From: Clonostachys chloroleuca | Taxonomy: Eukaryota > Ascomycota > Sordariomycetes > Hypocreales > Bionectriaceae | Length of the DNA: 64,000 nt | Assembly: GCA_037952775.1 (NCBI GenBank) | Contig: JBANAY010000001.1 | Span: forward strand, 5,146,001-5,210,000 | Direction of reading: 5' to 3' | Part shown: in pieces, positions 12,696 to 24,079 of the stretch | Numbering within the stretch: position 1 is the stretch's first letter | Layout of the letters: each line of letters starts with the position of its first letter | Translations under genes and position numbers: made by a program | Notes under the pieces: generated by a model | The model's database searches: none | What the model saw: the letters and a program-made list of their open reading frames with translations, nothing else | What the model was told of the DNA's origin: nothing

Positions 12696-13866
12696 TCAAC
12701 ACAAACTAACCCTACATAGGGGCCTCTCATTGTCACATCGAATTGGGCAGTGTTTGAGTTTAGTCGGGTACCGGACTTGGATCGTACCCTGAGAGCGATG
12801 TGGAAGAGCACGGTGGATCTCATCCCAAGAGCGGCCGGCCCGTCTCATGGTGCACACTATACTTTCCTCCTTCGCCGTCCACTTTCGACGGGATGGCGTC
12901 GTCGTATAAGGCAAAGCCGGAGACGATTCCTCCGTCTTCGGGATGCAGAACGGATGTCTGACCATGTAGCTGATCCGACTCAGGGGTCCATTCAAACTGT
13001 AGTTGAAACGTCGTCCTGCTGCCCTCGGTGATGCGCTCTAGACAAACGTTGCTGAGGAGCCATTCCTCGAATCGAGCGACGCATGTGCCAAGGTCGGGCG
13101 GGGCTGCACCTGTTTGCGGTATTGCTGGGCTGTGTGATGTTCGACACCTAGGAGACCGCGCAGTACTTCTTGCAGACCGTATCTGACGAAAGCTCAGAGC
13201 GCCGAGAGGCGAGGGGTAAGGGGATAGGGATACTTTTCGACGCTTGCGGCGATTTAATTCTTCGTCTTCGTGATCGTCTCCAGATTCATATTTTTAAACA
13301 TCCGGTCATGAAGGACAATAATCCTCGTCCCGACCGCGTTGTGGAACGTCAAGACCATCTTCGCTATTAGAATCTTCGGTATGTGAATCCCCTCCATCCT
13401 TATCTTGCACTATCTCGCGTGTGCGGAGGGATGTGGGACGAGAACGGTGTTGAGAGAGCCCCTCACAGGGCAGAGGGCGCGTTTGGGTTCCGAGTAGCGA
13501 TCTAGGTTCGGCCTCCGAGGAGCTAGATTTAGTGTCACTGGATGAGCAGCTCCTGCGGTCATGGTCTTGGCCTTGATCTGGTGGCAATTCAGGCGATAGA
13601 GCCGGTGATAGGGATAGATTGTGAACAATGATGGTATCATCTTGCTCGGCGCTCAGGCAAACTTCGCCATCGGATAGCGGCGTCTGAAACCCTCTGCTCG
13701 GGAGGGGCAACCATGGGACTGTATGTGCACTTTGAGGGGGTAACGGGACTGTTTTGCAAACAATTGCCAGATTCTTCGTCAACCCGTCATCAGCAGTCAT
13801 CGCGACAGGTTCGCTGGATGCTGGGATGACTGGGGTAGCTTCGGTGGTAGGCTGCTCGTCTAACAT
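12696..13866 (-). pseudogene. Decayed Myb/SANT-domain gene
   Basis: On the minus strand a disordered Ser/Pro/Asp-rich segment (ATG at 13866, although a splice from exons nearer 14.4 kb is possible) runs into D-E-D-Y-C-P-S. It then hits TGA and, four codons later, TAA. The same frame continues with an acidic and basic tract (R-R-K-R-R-K-V) and a conserved segment F-E-E-W...F-Q-L-Q-F-E-W. A one-base shift near 12.9 kb is needed to reach a Myb/SANT repeat: R-R-K-W-T-A-K-E-E, then S-W-D-E-I and R-S-Q-G-T-I-Q-V-R-Y. Both stops can arise from C-to-T changes (CGA to TGA, CAA to TAA). No intron of normal size removes them. Upstream coding exons on this strand may lie at 13.89-14.44 kb, where a GTAAGT donor is visible. 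Confidence 0.6.
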
Positions 13867-14442
13867 AGTCTGATATGGCTGGCTTTTTATGTTGGTAGGG
13901 GGCTGTCAAAGTCGACATCGCCAGTAGATGTGGAATTCGTCTGGCAAAGAGTTTGCACATTTGGCTCAGGATCAGCAGAAGGGTCCAAATGTGAGCCGTA
14001 CACCCGGATGGAGCCGCCTTCCACTCCAACCTCGGACTCTGTTGGCGTAGTTTCCATAGTGATTGCGCCACCCGCCTCTGTTGAGCCGTGTTTGGTGCCC
14101 GTGCTGTCTACGTGCTGACTGTCAGGGCTTGCCCCGGGAAAAGTCCCAAAACGAAGAAACTTACTAAAATGGGTTGCAATGCTGGTTGCAGTTGTTGTGT
14201 ATGACTGCGGACTGTGGGAATCTTCTCCCATGTTGCTTAATTGAACGTGAGCATTCGAATGTATCAATACTAGTGGGCCATTTTTGGTAAGCAGAACTGG
14301 CGATGCGGGATGAACCGAACGCGAGGTTAAGGTGCCAGAGTAGACGCTCATCAGACACCACAAAAGGTGTTAGTACATCCAGACAGTTGGACGGTGGCCA
14401 TGGAAGTCGGAATCCGCTAAGGACTGTGTAACAACTCACCAA

Positions 14443-17277
14443 CCGAATGTACTAGCCCTGAAAATGGATGGCGCTCAAGCGTCTCACCCATACCTCGCCC
14501 TCAGGGTAGAAACGATGCCCTGAGGAGTAGGCGGACGTGGAGGTCAGTAGCCCTCGTCTTCTGCATCACTGTCCTCAGGTATCACAATGGCGGTGTCCTG
14601 GGATGCTCCAGGACCCGAGAGTGCTTCTCCATCGCACGGCGGTGGAGTGTCAGCGTGTAGGATAGGGGGGCACAACTCTGCCGCAACCATTGCTGGTCGG
14701 CGTCAGACGCTGTCGAGGCCATATTGGAGTTATGGAGTGTCTGTAGGCCAAGGAAGAAGGTTGGTGTCTTGGCAGTGCGTTGGAGCAGAGGATGGGTGAG
14801 AATTTTGCAGCTTATATGCTCGCACTTGAGCTACACGGATCGCACAGCCGGCAGGAGCCCTCCCCGGTGTTATTCTGCTGTCTCTGTGCACCACCAAAAT
14901 CAAAGCGAGCCAGGTGGAAGAGACAAAAATGTAGCCGCTCCCGCTTTGTGCCAACCAACCCACCGCCGGGCCACACCGATGCAGCCATCCTGGGCAGATG
15001 ATCTCCCCTCGTCCTAGCTTCGCTGCTAATCACCGTGGGTCAAGCTGCTTGTTGGCAAGGCAGAGTTCTCAGACGTGCCAGATGAGGCAGGTCTTGGGGG
15101 TTATTGGAGTGTCAACGCATGACGTGTGACCACTTTCAGCTGGTCAGACAGCATCGGGATGGAACTTTCTGGCAGCAGCAGCTCTCCCGTCTGACCGTGA
15201 TGGAGCCCGACTCCGTGCCCGCATGTTTGATCGTCCCCAACCAGGAATTTGTTGGGCCATTGAGAGGGCTCGAAAGCTCTGTAGGCCGTCATAAGTGCTT
15301 CATAATCCTACAAATGTGTGGCAACCAGGGTTGGCATGCATCCAACACACCAACAACTCGCCGGAGTACGCCCGTCTCCGTCCTCTCCGCTTCACCCAAT
15401 CACCCCTGACGGCATGCCAGCTTCCCTTCCTGCGAAGTTGCTGAGCCGTCATGAGTGGCACAGAGATGGGCGAATCGATGGCCAGCAAGCAGTACTCGAG
15501 AGAACATCCCCGCAAGTGGTAGGTGGTCTCGACAACCCCTGAACAAGGTAATGGTGACTCGGCCTCCGTCGGGCGAGCCGTCGCACTCGCACACTTTGGC
15601 CAGTCTGAGGACCAACCGGGCGAGAAAATTTATGCCGGGAGCCTCCGTATCAGCTTGTGCTCGTTTTGGGAAGGAAGCCAAAAATGGCACCACCCCCATG
15701 ATGCATGGGAGGAGGCATTGATCAGCCACTGCGGCATTTTCGCTATTGGCTGACCATTTGTCGGAGGCCTCACGAGAATATGTATCGTCGCGCGATGCTC
15801 AGCTGTTGCGTAAACATCGCCGCATTGCAGCGTTGCAAAGCGATCCTCCCCCTAGGGTGCGCCTCTGAACTATTGAGCTTATTAGATCTTGTGAGATGAA
15901 GATGCCAAGAGAAGCCGTACGAGAAGAAAGGTAGAACTGCAAACAACATCAGGGAGGATGATGATCATGAGTAGTAGAGCATTTCTCATGATCCTCGCAA
16001 TACGGCATTGCGATGGTCGGTCAATCCAGCAGTAGCAGAGCTTGATTCTAAACGAGAATGAGGACGTGGCGAGAGTAGACAAGGGGGGTAGGGTGAGGCT
16101 GGCTATGTTTGCGAAGGAGGGAGAATCTGGTGCAGGCTGAGGTGGAGGATGGGAGGAAATAGAGGTCAAAGATACATGTTCACAGGGTTGGATGTGGTCG
16201 GCATCTCTTATACGGAGGTCACGTGATGCACGGTCGAGCTGCCATACGGCGGGCACACCTTGCCCGAATGGGCGTGGCCGCTAAACTGGAGGCAGCAGTA
16301 GCGAGTCCGCGGTTACTAGATGCAAGCTTATCCGAGATCTTTTCTTATTCCATTACCAAGGGATGATACGTCGTGGGTAGATCCGGCCGTTGGGGTCTGT
16401 CACGTCTCCTTGTGTCGTCAAGGAAGGCAACGGTCAGTTACGGCCTCCACAGCTAGGCTGAACGAATGGCATGTTTCGATGGGCCTGATGTGTCGTGTGG
16501 AGGCGCGAAGAGATCGAGCGCCGCAGCCTGCACAGCCACATCTATTAACAGAAGCCAAACACGTGATGTGGCTTCATAAGTGGCTACTCCTGACTAATAT
16601 TCTACTCGCTTGTGACGAACATCGACATCACGCTCAATTTCGAGCGAACCCCCCGGCAACACCATCATCCGAGAATGTGGAGTCTATGACATCGGCTGAC
16701 ATAATAATGCTAACAGATGACAAATTTATTGGTCAGCCGTAATATCGCCATCCTTATCAATGCCCACTGATGATTGGGCCGCCTAAATAGCGCACACACC
16801 CCTAATACGGATCAACCCCCTGCTCTGAGCTTAAGCTGTTTCAGGCAGTAGCTGTTTCACCAGAAGGTGAGCGTTCATTACGGTCACCGTTTTCTTATTT
16901 AGGAAGGTGGTCTGAGGTGTATTAAAATTCAATCTTCGTATATGAAAATATCTAAGAGCAACGGCCGCTTTAAAGAGATATATCAGGTTCCAAAGATGGA
17001 GGCCAAGGGATGACCTTTTAGATACTAATGCTACCAGAATGCGAGGACATGACGGGATCGCGTGTTCTCGAATAGGTATGGTCGTATGTGAAAGACGATA
17101 CGTGAAATGCACTCATATACAGCGAGCGGACACTTTTTCCTCACCCAAGAGGCGCAGGTTTTACAGCCGCTTCACTACCCTTTTGGGTTTGTTCGATCAA
17201 CCAACAGACACAATTGGTAATTTTAGGAATACACTGCCACCCTCGCACTTTACCTACATTAAATGCCTCTCTAAATG
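14443..17277. other. Long stretch with no supportable gene
   Basis: Between 14.4 and 16.3 kb the G+C content is fairly high and ORFs overlap on both strands, but none has recognisable domains, balanced composition or consistent splice signals. The 140-residue ORF at 16320-16742 is also unrecognised. The DNA becomes AT-richer from 16.8 kb. Confidence 0.45.
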
Positions 17278-18557
17278 AGTTGTTCTCGCTAGACTTGAAG
17301 CATCTGGGCTCAATCAGATATTCACATACCGGATTGAAGAAGAGGTTCACCACTCTCAAGATGTCACCAGAATGTTAGGGAAGAGCGAGAAGCCTGACCG
17401 GACATTTGGGTTGCGCCAAACCAGAAACATAGAGAATCTTCTCTATGATGAAGCCAAAGGGGGTTTACAAGACTCACACAGCCAAGTGGCCAAACAAGTA
17501 CATGAAATAGTTGGACTTGATAGTCCCCTGGCTTTAACTGGCGATCGTCTTCTCTTCCCATTTCTGGTCCTAGAGGCCAAATCCAGCAATGCTGCAGATA
17601 GCTGGCATTCGATTCAGTTGCAGACCGCATTCTCCATACGGAGCTTCCTCGCAGCACAAGAGCGACTGCGCAAGGCTGCGAATATTCCTTCGAGCCACCA
17701 AGAAGGATCAGTCGTATGGTTCATGGCAAACAAAGGGGAGGACTGGCGACTCTCTATTTGTTATCTGGAATCTGCACCTGCCAAGCCAGGAACTACCGGG
17801 ACCACTATATACGTATGTACTTCCGGTCCCTCTCCTTCTGTCTCTCTATTTATTTGTATATTTTATCACCTCATGGGTAAAAGCTAACCTTTCAGTAGCG
17901 GGTTAGCACCGTATGGCGCGGTTCTATTTGTTCTCGTGATGGAGCGTTGCAGGCATTGCTCCTTGTCGATTTCATCTTTGACTGGGCAAGAGATACGTAC
18001 AGGAATGATATCATCAGACTTTTACGTGTCCTAGCTACCAGGAATAATGATGCTGCTATCAATATACATGCAGATACCGATATTCTATCAACCCTCCCAC
18101 TTGCGAACCTGGACAGACTAAATAAGGAGGAGCCCAAAGAAGACGTTCCAACCAAAGAGAAATTTATAGTATTTGACAGCGTTGATGGCAGGGTCCGACA
18201 TGCCACGTTTGTGGAGTTAAGATACATTTGTCTCGTGATCACAAGGGATAACATCCAGACTTTCTTGCAATCGATACCAACTACCAAGGGTTAACGTGTC
18301 TGCAAGCTGATCCTACAAAATCTCAGAGGAGCGATGCGGATAAAAGCAGCAGATCTAGACGCAATAGAAGAGAAGTGGACTGGGGCAGAACATCTCACAC
18401 GGAATCCTTTCAACATTCAACCGCAATTCAGACTGCAATATCACTGGCGACTTACATCTCTGCACAGTGGCATATAGTGCGCGATTTATCAGTGATTGCC
18501 TTAGCAGAGGATGCTTTCGAAGGTATTGTCCATGCCATGCCTCTGGTTGGAAACTAA
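17278..18557 (+). pseudogene. Broken gene for a nuclease-like (PD-(D/E)XK-type?) fungal protein
   Basis: The coherent protein begins inside an open frame after 17277, with T-F-G-L-R-Q-T-R-N and then a core D-R-L-L-F-P-F-L-V-L-E-A-K. That E-x-K on a hydrophobic strand, followed by Q-x-x-x-A-x-x-I-R, is like PD-(D/E)XK-fold proteins. An intron at 17813-17898 (GTATGT...GTAG) keeps phase into a segment ending D-F-I-F-D-W-A-R-D. TAA at 18292-18294 interrupts the frame, but the same frame goes on with A-D-L-D-A-I-E-E-K-W. A frameshift near 18.42 kb then leads to I-S-L-A-T-Y-I-S-A-Q-W-H-I-V-R. The 5' end is not found. Function is unknown and the nuclease link is inference. Confidence 0.5.
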
Positions 18558-18752
18558 GTCTAGTGGAGACCTTGTTCCCTTTTGCATCTGCAATTATTGA
18601 TTCAACATCCCTCCTGTCTTCCTAAGAACGTTTCAAGGCTGGTAGTCCTGGCAAGTCCTAATGTCAGCTATCGAAAGACACTACATAAGCTTTGAAGGGC
18701 CTCTACTTGATGGAGATCAAGTTGGATATGATTCGAAAGAGGATTCGTCTCT

Positions 18753-19995
18753 GTGGAGTCTGACGTACTTTATGTACTCTACCTTCAAGCGGGGGTTCTC
18801 GAGCCACGAGAGCCCTTCTTAAGAGTATCAAATATTGTTAATCAGCAGCACCGAAAGATTTCCGATATGATACCTCTTTTTGACCAAGAAGCTCAAGTTT
18901 CTGCTGAAGGCTGTATACTCATACACAGTAACGGCAAGTAAAATGATAACGAGGAGTCCCAAAGGGTGGTATGTGCATACCTAACTCAGGGAAATGGTCA
19001 GCTTCAACCCCGCATTTGCCTTGGCCACATGGTGAAGCAAGCCTTCGAGACTCGAGACTTCTATCACACATTTCGAGGACCTCTAGGGCCGGCTAGATCT
19101 CCACTTCTTCCCGGCGATGGCTTCCCGGCGATGGCTTCCCGGCGATGAAAATTGTACATGGAACCTGACGGATCTGACCAACACATATGGTGTATACAGC
19201 GACACAGATTTTAGGATTTTGGACTTCATCGAAAGGCTTGGGGCTAAGGCACTAATCACCCAAGGCTCATCTAGGTCTGAAGGCTCCTCCGGCACCCAGC
19301 TTTTTACCAGAAACTTAAGTCCACGGATAAACCCACTTTATGATGACTTCGATCGCATACAGCAGATGTTTTGGTTATATAAACTTTTCTCGAGGGTTAT
19401 ATCGTTCTGGAGATCAACTGCAAGTGACAAAAGAACCGCGGGAGTGTCCTGTTGCCAGTGCTGTGCCACATTTGGGCAAGATGACATTTGCTCAGAGTGT
19501 AGCGATGTGTTGGAGGATGCAGATCGCTATACGTGGATGAAAGACTGTCTACTCGGCAAATCCCCATTTACTCTTACTGATTCGGACCCATTTAGTCTCA
19601 ATGAAAGAATGCGAAAATCTCACAAAGATAACCCCAGGCGAAGCCCTTTGGCCGGTGGTCGCACCGACGACGAAGATTGGGTGTGGGATCTGGACTTTTA
19701 TAGTCCTCTCGAGGCACCTTTCAATAATATCATCCAGCTCCATCGTCAGCGAGAAAAATATGACGCATTTCGTTGGCAAAACGAAGACTTTGGTCGGAGG
19801 AAACGGGAGAGGTCACTGAGTGTTTCTGATGATCAACGGTCAGAAAGACTCTTTGAAGCAAATGCTTAGGATAGCAATAGCTTACATGATGATATGCCAG
19901 ATACCAACTCAGTTGGTGTTTTGACAGAACTGAGTGATAAACCAGAGGATCTTGCAGTTGACGATTCTACAGAGGATTTTATAAAATTACTATAG
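18753..19995 (+). pseudogene. Unidentified Cys-motif gene broken by a tandem expansion and stops
   Basis: The reading frame at 18753-18941 and 18966-19148 is the same frame, with TAA at about 18939-18941 between the two parts. A triplicated 14-bp unit at 19107-19148 then shifts it into the long frame at 19117-19869. Removing two copies restores L-L-P-G-D-E-N-C-T-W. The long frame has a cysteine cluster (C-C-Q-C-C...C-S-E-C, about resid. 111-126 of the open stretch), which may bind a metal. It ends at TAG 19867-19869, after which the same frame stays open and protein-like to TAG 19993-19995. It may be the 3' part of the nuclease-like gene just upstream. I do not recognise the family. Confidence 0.45.
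19107..19148. repeat. 14-bp tandem triplet
   Basis: Three head-to-tail copies of CTTCCCGGCGATGG (the last ends in A). Because 14 is not a multiple of three, two extra copies add 28 bp and change the reading frame of the surrounding gene. Confidence 0.9.
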
Positions 19996-20757
19996 AGAGT
20001 TCTATAGAAGATATATAGAATCCTATAGAATTTATATAAGTACCTTACTTGTTATCTTAAGTTACTTATATCTTTTAATTTCTAACTAATTAGAGAAGAG
20101 TATATATATAAGAAAGTATATATTTAGTAATTAAGGATATATAGTTAACTATTCCCTTCTTATAAGAGTTATTAATATATAATAGTTTATATAGAGCAGC
20201 CCTCCCCAGCTCGGCCAGTTAAGGTATAGCCAGGCTGATAACGTGGATGACCAGCATAATCTCTGAACAATTTTGATGCAGGAAGTAGAAATGATGATGT
20301 AGCTTAAACCTTCGCGAACTCCGAGGAGCATTCCAAGGGCCCCACCAGCCCAACACCTCCGACGTCCCCTAAACGTCTACTTATGAGGCTAACATGTCTT
20401 GTCGCTGTGGCAGGAGCTAACCATCCCACACACTTCCAATGGAGCGAATAACGATGATTTGGAACAAAACCTTGCCAGTCGCAATCCCTGCGGGTATCTA
20501 CCGCACACGTTAGGATCCCAGACAGCGACACGCGAACCTCCTTTTCATATCATGATGCATTGGGCGCGGAAACGGGGCTCATTCAGATTGCTCGGCATAG
20601 GGGATGTAGGTCCGGAGTTTTTCCGGCGTACGGCATCACTAGTTAAATTCTGTGAATCAAAATTGCTAACTTCCCCGCTTCTCTTCCGCCTGCATTAATA
20701 TTTAATTCTTCGTCCATCTTGTTGACTCATGCCACTCTTCCCCTAAGGACGCTGACT
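19996..20757. other. AT-rich spacer (19.98-20.2 kb) and 2EXR upstream region
   Basis: A block of about 200 bp made almost only of A and T, with many TATA steps, sits just after the broken gene. The rest has no supportable ORF. The final part should hold the promoter of the 2EXR gene. Confidence 0.5.
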
Positions 20758-21525
20758 ATGGTCAACGACATGCTGCAATCGGCAGCGGAGCTAGCACTCC
20801 CAGCACCTGGGCCATCCTTGTCTTTTCACGTCTTTCCCCACCTCCCTGTCGAGCTCCGACAGAAGATCTGGCGCTACTCTCTTGCGCCCCGGATCGTCGA
20901 GGTCCACGCCCGCAGATCGCATTACGCCGATGACTTCCAACATGGAGGTGTGCCAAAATGGCAAAGCGGTTGTAACAATCCTGCCGCGCTGTCTGTAAAT
21001 TCCGAGGCGAGGTCTGCCGCATTGGATTGTTATCCCATCAAATTGCCCCTTGCGACTATTGCGCCATGTGAGCATGCTGGCGATAGTATTAACGACTTGA
21101 ATCGTGTGTTGTATATCAATCCTGAGGTCGACACCGTCGTTGTACTTGGCGGCGATCTGGACTATCGCAGATTGTCGCACCTGCTAACGGACTTACGTCT
21201 TCGTGATCCGAAGGGGAAAGGTCTGCAGAGACTGGCTGTCAGCGCCAGCTGGACATATCATCAAGGAGCTGGCGACACAATCAGAATGCTCGTTCAACAC
21301 ATGTTTCCTGAACTGAGTGAGATGACCGTGTTTATGTATGCTGAAAGATTACCCCCTGCTGATTGGGCTGGTGGAGTGTGCTCGCTGGAAGATTGTAGTG
21401 GGACGGACTACTACAAGCGGTATACAATGGGAAGAGGCCAACAGATGAAGGATGGTGATAAATGGATGGTGATTGGGAAGAAAGAGTTAAGAGTGATGGA
21501 GCTCACTTTTAGGTATGGTTGGTAG
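20758..21525 (+). CDS. 2EXR domain-containing protein
   Basis: A single exon of 255 residues. I chose ATG at 20758; the frame is open a little further upstream but only from a TTG. Residues about 24-52 carry the hallmark F-P-H-L-P-V-E-L-R-Q-K-I-W, followed by S-L-A-P-R-I-V-E-V. This is the 2EXR motif of a large fungal family of unknown function, often expanded in plant-associated ascomycetes. The middle contains the family-like segment with A-A-L-S-V-N-S-E-A-R. The length is on the short side but start and stop look natural. It is the only intact gene between 12.7 and 23.9 kb. Confidence 0.85.
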   Translation: MVNDMLQSAAELALPAPGPSLSFHVFPHLPVELRQKIWRYSLAPRIVEVHARRSHYADDFQHGGVPKWQSGCNNPAALSVNSEARSAALDCYPIKLPLATIAPCEHAGDSINDLNRVLYINPEVDTVVVLGGDLDYRRLSHLLTDLRLRDPKGKGLQRLAVSASWTYHQGAGDTIRMLVQHMFPELSEMTVFMYAERLPPADWAGGVCSLEDCSGTDYYKRYTMGRGQQMKDGDKWMVIGKKELRVMELTFRYGW

Positions 21526-21829
21526 TTGAGAATTTTTCACAAGTTTGGTGATGAGCATAGTATGCTGAAATCCTCGCCAATGGAAATTTAGTCCGAAGGA
21601 TATATCTTTTTGACATTATACTTTATATTAATAACTCTGGCTATGTGCTGGCGCTCCATGGGGCGGTGCAAATATGACCGTAATCTATTTTTCGCCCTCT
21701 CCGTACTATGGCGAAGTCATCAAGATAAAAAGACCAGAGCGTGGTATAGGGTAGGCGACATTGATTGGCGCGAGAGTTGAAAGCGACTTAATGGACTCTT
21801 AAGTCCTCATGTAGTTTTTTCTTCTTCCA

Positions 21830-22107
21830 TAAAGGGAGCTTCAAGATCGTTGGTTTCTACGGGACCAGCGGGGAATACGGGATGTGCTACGAGTTTGATT
21901 TTATCACGGCGCCCGCAGACGCCGAGCTTCCCGACTCTCTATGGCATGCCCGAGTTACAGAATCTCCCCAACGACGGAACCCGCCACCGAGGCAAGCGTA
22001 GAAGGGTGGACTGCAGTAACTATGACAGCAATACAGAGAACGACCAGAATACCTCTGAGGACGAGGACGGTGGTTATGACTGCAACTCGGATATAAACGA
22101 AGACTGA
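21830..22107 (+). pseudogene. 3' fragment of an unidentified gene, frameshifted
   Basis: One plus-strand frame reads F-K-I-V-G-F-Y-G-T-S-G, then E-F-D-F-I-T-A-P and A-E-L-P-D-S. A one-base shift near 21.94 kb continues it as L-Y-G-M-P-E-L-Q-N followed by a K-R-R-R tract and an acidic, Asp/Asn-rich tail ending at 22107. The two pieces together look like the C-terminal end of one fungal protein type. Upstream exons are not recognisable. Confidence 0.4.
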
Positions 22108-22917
22108 TATCTATCATCCCGGGGTTCGATAGACCAGACTACAAACATATTACTCCCTTGGAAATCATTGGCTCTCAGCTCGGCTCACTGGGCTCCTTCT
22201 CTTTTGGCTTTGATAAATTTCCGTTTTCTGGGACGCCTCACTTTGTGTTATTGTAGCAAATGAGCGTTCTATAATAATTCCATTAACCATCCTGCATGCT
22301 TCGCAAGTAAAACTGCTTCAGATGGTGGCCAGTTACCAGTGCTAGTCACTGCACATTGTGCCTTCGTGTATGACAACATCACGCACCATCTACATATTGC
22401 TAAGCAATTTACATCTCAAGGTATTGTTGATGGGAATTCGCAGGGAACAGCCGGTGAAAGATCTCCTACCAAAGGACTCAAATATTCAAACGAGTTCGAG
22501 GCTGAAAAGATTGCAGCCACTGCTAAAGTATGTCTTCTCCCGGCACTCAAGGCATTCGTCTAATACTTCACCGTCCGCTTCTAGGGCACGAAACTTTCAA
22601 AAAGGGGGGCGTAATTATACTTGCATTGCTGTCGTTGCAGGCTGAAATTATATATATCCGTGGACACGCCCCAGAACACCATAAGCAACTCTTGACCAAC
22701 TATCACTCGTCCCCCAAGTCCCTCTGCAATAGGCGCCACGGAGTGCATCTTCATATATTTGGGCTCGATCCTCCACCTGGCTCCTAGATCCAATTTCGTA
22801 TAACACAATCGGAGATAAGGACAGGTGGGATGTTGACTTCGGTCACATTGCAAACGGGCCTGTTCTTAATGAGACAAGGATGAGAAGAACAGCCAGTTCA
22901 AGAATACAGATGCCTGA

Positions 22918-23344
22918 TGGATCGGCCTACTCTTATATTGCCGGCGGGATTCTCGCTACTTGCCACCCGACGCCCCATTCAAGATTCCCCATATTGTTGG
23001 GTCGGCGTCCAACATTATTTCTGTGGCATATGCCATAGTGGCTGTCATCGTCTTCCAATTTCCCTGGTCGGCAACAGTAGAATTTTCTACAACAATGAGT
23101 GAGTTTTGATCCAGTTGCTTCGCGATGGTTCTGGGGAGCATTGATAGTTGACTTTGGCACACTTTTCTTGTTTGGTATTTGGTGCTTTCATCGTGGATCG
23201 TGGCAAGCACCGCGACTTGGTTCCTCTTCGCCCGAAAGCGCTATGCTCCGCCAACAATGGCACACGATCATGAGCACAATTGAAGGGAGATTTGGTTGCG
23301 GAGCTAATGGAAGAGATAAGGACGCTTGCGGTGTGTGTTGGTGA
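22918..23344 (+). pseudogene. 3' fragment of a multi-pass membrane protein, frameshifted
   Basis: The frame from 22918 reads into a clear hydrophobic helix (I-I-S-V-A-Y-A-I-V-A-V-I-V-F) preceded by L-P-P-D-A-P-F-K-I. Near 23097-23101 it must shift by one base to continue as W-F-W-G-A-L-I-V-D-F-G-T-L-F-L-F-G-I-W, a second helix, and a charged tail ending at 23344. The layout resembles the last helices of a fungal transporter or permease, but the family is not certain. The DNA at 22.2-22.9 kb holds further short, incoherent ORFs. Confidence 0.4.
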
Positions 23345-24079
23345 GGGTCCAGTTGTTAAAGGCTGTGATGTCGCTGATATTTGAATTCTTTTAAACCGTA
23401 CTCTTAATAGTTGAGAGTTAATTACAAGCCGATCTTTGCAGCGTAACTCTTTACGGCAAGCCTTTGTGCGAATTAAAATGACTTTGAGAAATCAGGATGT
23501 TCAGTAAAAATAACGTTGCAAGCAATAAGGCTCATGGTTCAAATGCAATCCTACATCATGAGTCCCCAGAAGCATTCTAACTAGCTAGAGAAGGTCGATA
23601 CAAACTTTCGACTTCTCTGTAACAAATCTCTTCAATATTCTAGCCGTGAGCCTTTCGAATACTAATATTCAATAGCTTCATTTAACGATTTCAGTTCATT
23701 GGGTGCATCAGCTAATGGGATCTTCATAACAGTCAATCTGAGCCTTAATGTCCTGGGAGCCGACTGTTTACTGTAGTTTCTGTTGGGCCTTTGTGGCCTA
23801 CCTTGCCTACCCATCAGTTCCAAGCCACATTTCATTTATTAGGTAGGCGAGGGGAATAAGCGAATAGGGACGAGAACATTTTCTATCGAATCACAAAACA
23901 TTTCAATAATAATAAAGAGCTACATCATGACTTTTAAAAGTCAAGTTCTAAAGTTTAGCAAACACAAATCAAGAGCATAATGATAGAGGGTAGCTCATAA
24001 ATCAGCAACTCTTCACTAATCTAGGGCCTCAGCTTGTATTCTCTTTTTTTAATTTGATTTAGGTATAGTAAACTATACT
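23345..24079. other. Intergenic, no gene seen
   Basis: AT-rich sequence with stops in all frames. It lies 3' of the minus-strand regulator gene that ends at 24080, so its terminator should be here. Confidence 0.5.

Noticed and set aside
14587..15753. Cluster of overlapping ORFs on both strands, considered as a missed gene
   Set aside because: No start, splice or domain evidence favours any frame.
22110..22145. tRNA-like GGTTCGA sequence
   Set aside because: No acceptor stem or D/anticodon arms can be folded around it.
22581..23210. Minus-strand ORFs at 22.58-23.21 kb
   Set aside because: The plus strand here gives better transmembrane-type protein; the minus frames show no domain.
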